Source: JANXQG01 sp963780045
GTDB lineage: Bacteria; Planctomycetota; Planctomycetia; Pirellulales; Thermoguttaceae
Length of the DNA stretch: 64,000 bases
Direction: 5' to 3'
Assembly (NCBI GenBank): GCA_963780045.1
Contig: CAVZZZ010000001.1
Span: 682,001 to 746,000 of the forward strand
Positions 61,685-64,000 of the stretch are shown here, piece by piece (position 1 is the stretch's first letter; the number at the start of each line of letters is the position of its first letter). The notes under the pieces were generated by a model. That model made no database searches. It had not been told where the DNA came from and worked only from the letters and a program-made list of their open reading frames with translations. The position numbers and the translations under genes are program-made.

Positions 61685-62950
61685 ATGGCGCAACTCGAAA
61701 GCTTGGAGGAAGAGGTGAGAGAGGAGCAGAAAGAGGCGCTGCAAAGCGGCGCCGTTTCTCTTCGCCGTTCGCTCCTCTGGATTCCTTCGCTCCCTGCTCC
61801 CCGGGCAGTCGCCGTCAGCGCGCTATTGGTTCTCGCCATGGCGTATCTGCGGATTGCCGTCTATCCCCATCGCCTGGCGTCGCTGTCCTACGCTTTGCCG
61901 CTATTGATCGCGCTTTGGCACGGCGATCGCCGCTTGCTCTGGGCGATGACCGCGTGCTTCACGGTGCTTGCGGCAATCAAGGTCAGTTCGCTCGCGCCGC
62001 AGCGCTATTTCGGCGACCGCCCGCAGGAAGCCGTGTTTCTGGGCATGGAATGGCTTAACATTCTCGTTCCTGCCGCCGTACTCCAGATGGTGCTCAATTA
62101 CCGCCAGCGAGTGGAACGCGCGAACGCGGACTTGGCCGCGGCCAACGCGAAGCTGGAAGCGAGCAACCGGGAACTGGCCGCGCGCGAAGAGCGCATCTCC
62201 CGCCAGAACGAGGAATTGCAGGCGCAGACGGCGGAATTGAAACAACAAGGAGAAGAACTACAGCGCTCCAACCGAGACCTGGAACAATTCGCGGCCGTGG
62301 CCTCGCACGATCTTCAAGAGCCCTTGCGCATGGTCGCCGGCTACGTGCAGTTGCTGGCCGAGCGCGATAGGGGCCGCTTCGACGCGAAGGCCGACGAGTT
62401 CATCACCTTCGCGGTTGACGGCGCGAAAAGGATGTCCAGTCTAATACAGGACTTGTTGACCTATTCCCGCGTGAAATCGCGCGGCGGGGAGTTCCGCCAG
62501 ACGGAGGCTACGGCCGCATTGGAAGCGGCGCTGAAGAACCTCTGCTGGTCGGTCTCGGCAAGCGTCGCCGAGATTACGCACGACCCGCTGCCCACGGTCC
62601 GCGCCGACAGGTCGCAATTGGCGCAATTGTTCCAGAACCTCGTCGGCAACGCGATCAAGTTTCGTTCGCCCGACCGCCCGCAGCGAGTCCACGTTTCCGC
62701 CCGCCGGGAGCAAGGGGCCTGGCTTTTCAGCGTCCAGGACAACGGCATCGGCTTTGATCAGCAATACGAAGAGAAGGTCTTCCAGATCTTCCAGAGATTG
62801 CACGCGCTCGGCCAGTACCCGGGGACTGGCATCGGCCTGGCGATCTGCAAGCGGATCGTGGAGCGGCACGGCGGAAAGATATGGGCCGAGAGCGAACCCG
62901 GCAAAGGATCCGTTTTCTATTTCACCATACCCAGCGGCATTGCATCATGA
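61685..62950 (+). CDS. Membrane histidine kinase
   Basis: A 421-residue sensor kinase. Four hydrophobic spans near residues 40-135 (AVAVSALLVLAMAYLRIAVY; LLWAMTACFTVLAAIKV; LNILVPAAVLQMVLNY) resemble a DUF4118-like sensor. A coiled coil follows (LAAREERISRQNEELQAQTA). The HisKA domain has the phospho-acceptor in FAAVASHDLQEPLRMVAGYV. The ATPase domain has NLVGNAIKFRS, VQDNGIGFD and GTGIGLAICKRIVERHGG. It is the phytochrome-like (Cph1) HisKA type, and the next gene is a matching Rcp1-like regulator. ATG 61685 is chosen; the open frame extends upstream to 61553. Confidence 0.9.
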   Translation: MAQLESLEEEVREEQKEALQSGAVSLRRSLLWIPSLPAPRAVAVSALLVLAMAYLRIAVYPHRLASLSYALPLLIALWHGDRRLLWAMTACFTVLAAIKVSSLAPQRYFGDRPQEAVFLGMEWLNILVPAAVLQMVLNYRQRVERANADLAAANAKLEASNRELAAREERISRQNEELQAQTAELKQQGEELQRSNRDLEQFAAVASHDLQEPLRMVAGYVQLLAERDRGRFDAKADEFITFAVDGAKRMSSLIQDLLTYSRVKSRGGEFRQTEATAALEAALKNLCWSVSASVAEITHDPLPTVRADRSQLAQLFQNLVGNAIKFRSPDRPQRVHVSARREQGAWLFSVQDNGIGFDQQYEEKVFQIFQRLHALGQYPGTGIGLAICKRIVERHGGKIWAESEPGKGSVFYFTIPSGIAS

Positions 62951-63405
62951 ACCAAGAAGCCGACAGTTTTCAGCCCGTTTCGATCCTTCTCGTGGAAGAC
63001 AATCCCGGGGACGTGAACCTGACCAGGGAAGCCTTGCAAGGGGCCAAAGTCCACAACCTGCTGCACGTCGTCGACGACGGCGCAAAGGCCATTGACTTTC
63101 TTCACCACAAAGGCGAGTACGCCGACGCGCCGCGTCCGGACGTAATCCTTTTGGACCTCAACTTGCCGAAGAAGGACGGCCGGCAGGTGCTTGCGGAGAT
63201 AAGGGCCGATCCGAAACTGACGGAAATCCCCGTCGTGGTCCTTACGACCTCTTCCGCGGACGAAGACGTGCTTCGCGCCTACGAGCTCCACGCCAACTGC
63301 TATATCACCAAACCGGTCGACTTGAAGCAGTTTCTCAAGGTCGTGGAATTGATCGAGGACTTTTGGTTGACCGTGGTCAAGTTGCCGAAAAGGAGGTCGA
63401 TGTGA
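62947..63405 (+). CDS. Response regulator, Rcp1-like single domain
   Basis: A 152-residue receiver-only protein. VSILLVEDNPGDVNLTREAL (acidic pocket), the phospho-accepting Asp in VILLDLNLPKKDGRQVLAEI, VVVLTTSSADEDVLRAYEL and ANCYITKPVDLKQFLKVVEL with the conserved Lys. ATG overlaps the kinase stop (ATGA), so they are coupled. The DNPGD insert is typical of Rcp1-type regulators paired with phytochrome-like kinases. It has no output domain, so it passes phosphate on, perhaps to the next gene. Confidence 0.94.
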   Translation: MNQEADSFQPVSILLVEDNPGDVNLTREALQGAKVHNLLHVVDDGAKAIDFLHHKGEYADAPRPDVILLDLNLPKKDGRQVLAEIRADPKLTEIPVVVLTTSSADEDVLRAYELHANCYITKPVDLKQFLKVVELIEDFWLTVVKLPKRRSM

Positions 63406-63413
63406 ACCATCCC

Positions 63414-64000
63414 ATGAACGACGAGGTGCGCGAATACGCCCTGCGGGTCTTGCTGGTGGAAGACAATCCGCGGTACGCCGGACTGTTGCAGGAGGAGCTT
63501 GGAACGCTGGGCGAACCGCTTCAGATCGTACACCGCGACCGCTTGCGGTCGGCCGCGGACTATCTCAGGCAAGGCCAGACGGTCGACGCCGTGTTGCTGG
63601 ACCTCATGCTGCCGGACGGCAGCGGTTTGGCAACGCTGGATGCAGCCGCCGCGATTGCCGGGCATCTGCCGATTATCGTATTGACCGGCTCTGACGACGA
63701 GGCGATGGGCATCGAGGCGATTGCCAAGGGTGCGCAGGACTACCTGGTGAAAAGCCAGATCAATCCGCGGCGATTGCTGCAAAACATCCGCCACGCGATC
63801 CAGCGGAAGCGCTTGGAGGAGGAACTCAAGACACTCAACCACACCCTCGAGCACCGCGTCGCCGAGCGCACCGCGGCCATCGAGATGCTCTTGGAGCACC
63901 TGCTGTCGATCGCGGACGATGCGCGGCGCGGCATCGCAGGGGAGCTGCACGACGACGTCGGGCAGGAGTTGACCGGGCTGGGGCTGAAGGCGGAGACGTT
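63414..64000 (+). CDS. Hybrid receiver/histidine kinase (HisKA_3), cut by window end
   Basis: Open to the window end. ATG 63414 (or GTG 63402, which overlaps the previous stop region). The receiver domain has VLLVEDNPRYAGLLQEELGT, VLLDLMLPDGSGLATLDAAA, LPIIVLTGSDDEAMGIEAIA and DYLVKSQINPRRLLQNIRHA. A coiled coil follows (LNHTLEHRVAERTAAIEMLL), and the start of a NarX/DegS-like kinase domain DDARRGIAGELHDDVGQELT with the His in GELHDD. It forms the third gene of the signalling operon. The ATPase part lies outside the window. Confidence 0.88.
   Translation, partial: MNDEVREYALRVLLVEDNPRYAGLLQEELGTLGEPLQIVHRDRLRSAADYLRQGQTVDAVLLDLMLPDGSGLATLDAAAAIAGHLPIIVLTGSDDEAMGIEAIAKGAQDYLVKSQINPRRLLQNIRHAIQRKRLEEELKTLNHTLEHRVAERTAAIEMLLEHLLSIADDARRGIAGELHDDVGQELTGLGLKAET

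Overview
The window is GC-rich bacterial DNA that fits a planctomycete, most likely Pirellulales-like. This is inferred from: both subunits of DNA topoisomerase VI, which is rare in bacteria but recurrent in Planctomycetota; secreted Cys-rich and small signal-peptide proteins; serine-rich YD/Rhs proteins; and planctomycete-type hypotheticals. No tRNA, rRNA or CRISPR array was seen. At least sixteen single-base frame breaks lie in otherwise conserved genes (kdsD, top6B, rsmE, gltD, cutA and others). These look more like indel errors in a draft assembly than real decay, so such genes are annotated across the break.

Layout. 1-2274: a D-Ala-D-Ala-ligase-like ATP-grasp gene, then 1.2 kb of gene-free DNA made of 7-bp and 11-bp phased repeat arrays. 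2275-7322: remains of a restriction-modification locus (Res C-terminal fragment and a methyltransferase missing its catalytic core). Between them sit a TcmP/three-Cys pair and a REP-associated tyrosine transposase (RAYT), and five full copies plus one half copy of a palindromic element, mostly in frame inside coding sequence. 7482-10845: kdsD, a membrane NlpC/P60-like protein and a methyltransferase. 11165-24002: an Rhs/YD toxin island with one long Rhs gene, two tandem orphan C-terminal units, a fourth Rhs gene split by an IS630 element, and a candidate immunity gene behind each tip. 24404-26762: three glycosyltransferase-like genes. 26811-28548: a NYN/LOTUS protein and two small secreted proteins.

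28767-34052: topoisomerase VI subunits B and A, separated by small toxin-antitoxin-like genes. 34166-39044: a HEAT-like membrane protein, rsmE, a fluoride-riboswitch-controlled crcB/DUF190 operon, hemE and a cysteine-repeat envelope protein. 39811-49619: a SEC-C/TPR protein, a CPBP protease, pyruvate phosphate dikinase, a nuclease-like gene, vapBC and an alpha-glucan phosphorylase. 49856-56961: cysC, a glycosyltransferase, greA, cutA, a secreted DUF4185-like protein and a phosphoesterase. 57974-64000: the glutamate synthase small subunit, a beta-lactamase-family hydrolase and a histidine kinase/response regulator operon running off the end.

The most unusual signals are: (1) the RAYT with its in-frame palindromic elements; (2) the dispersed 7-bp and 11-bp phased degenerate arrays at gene ends; and (3) the modular Rhs tip array built on ~500-bp direct repeats.
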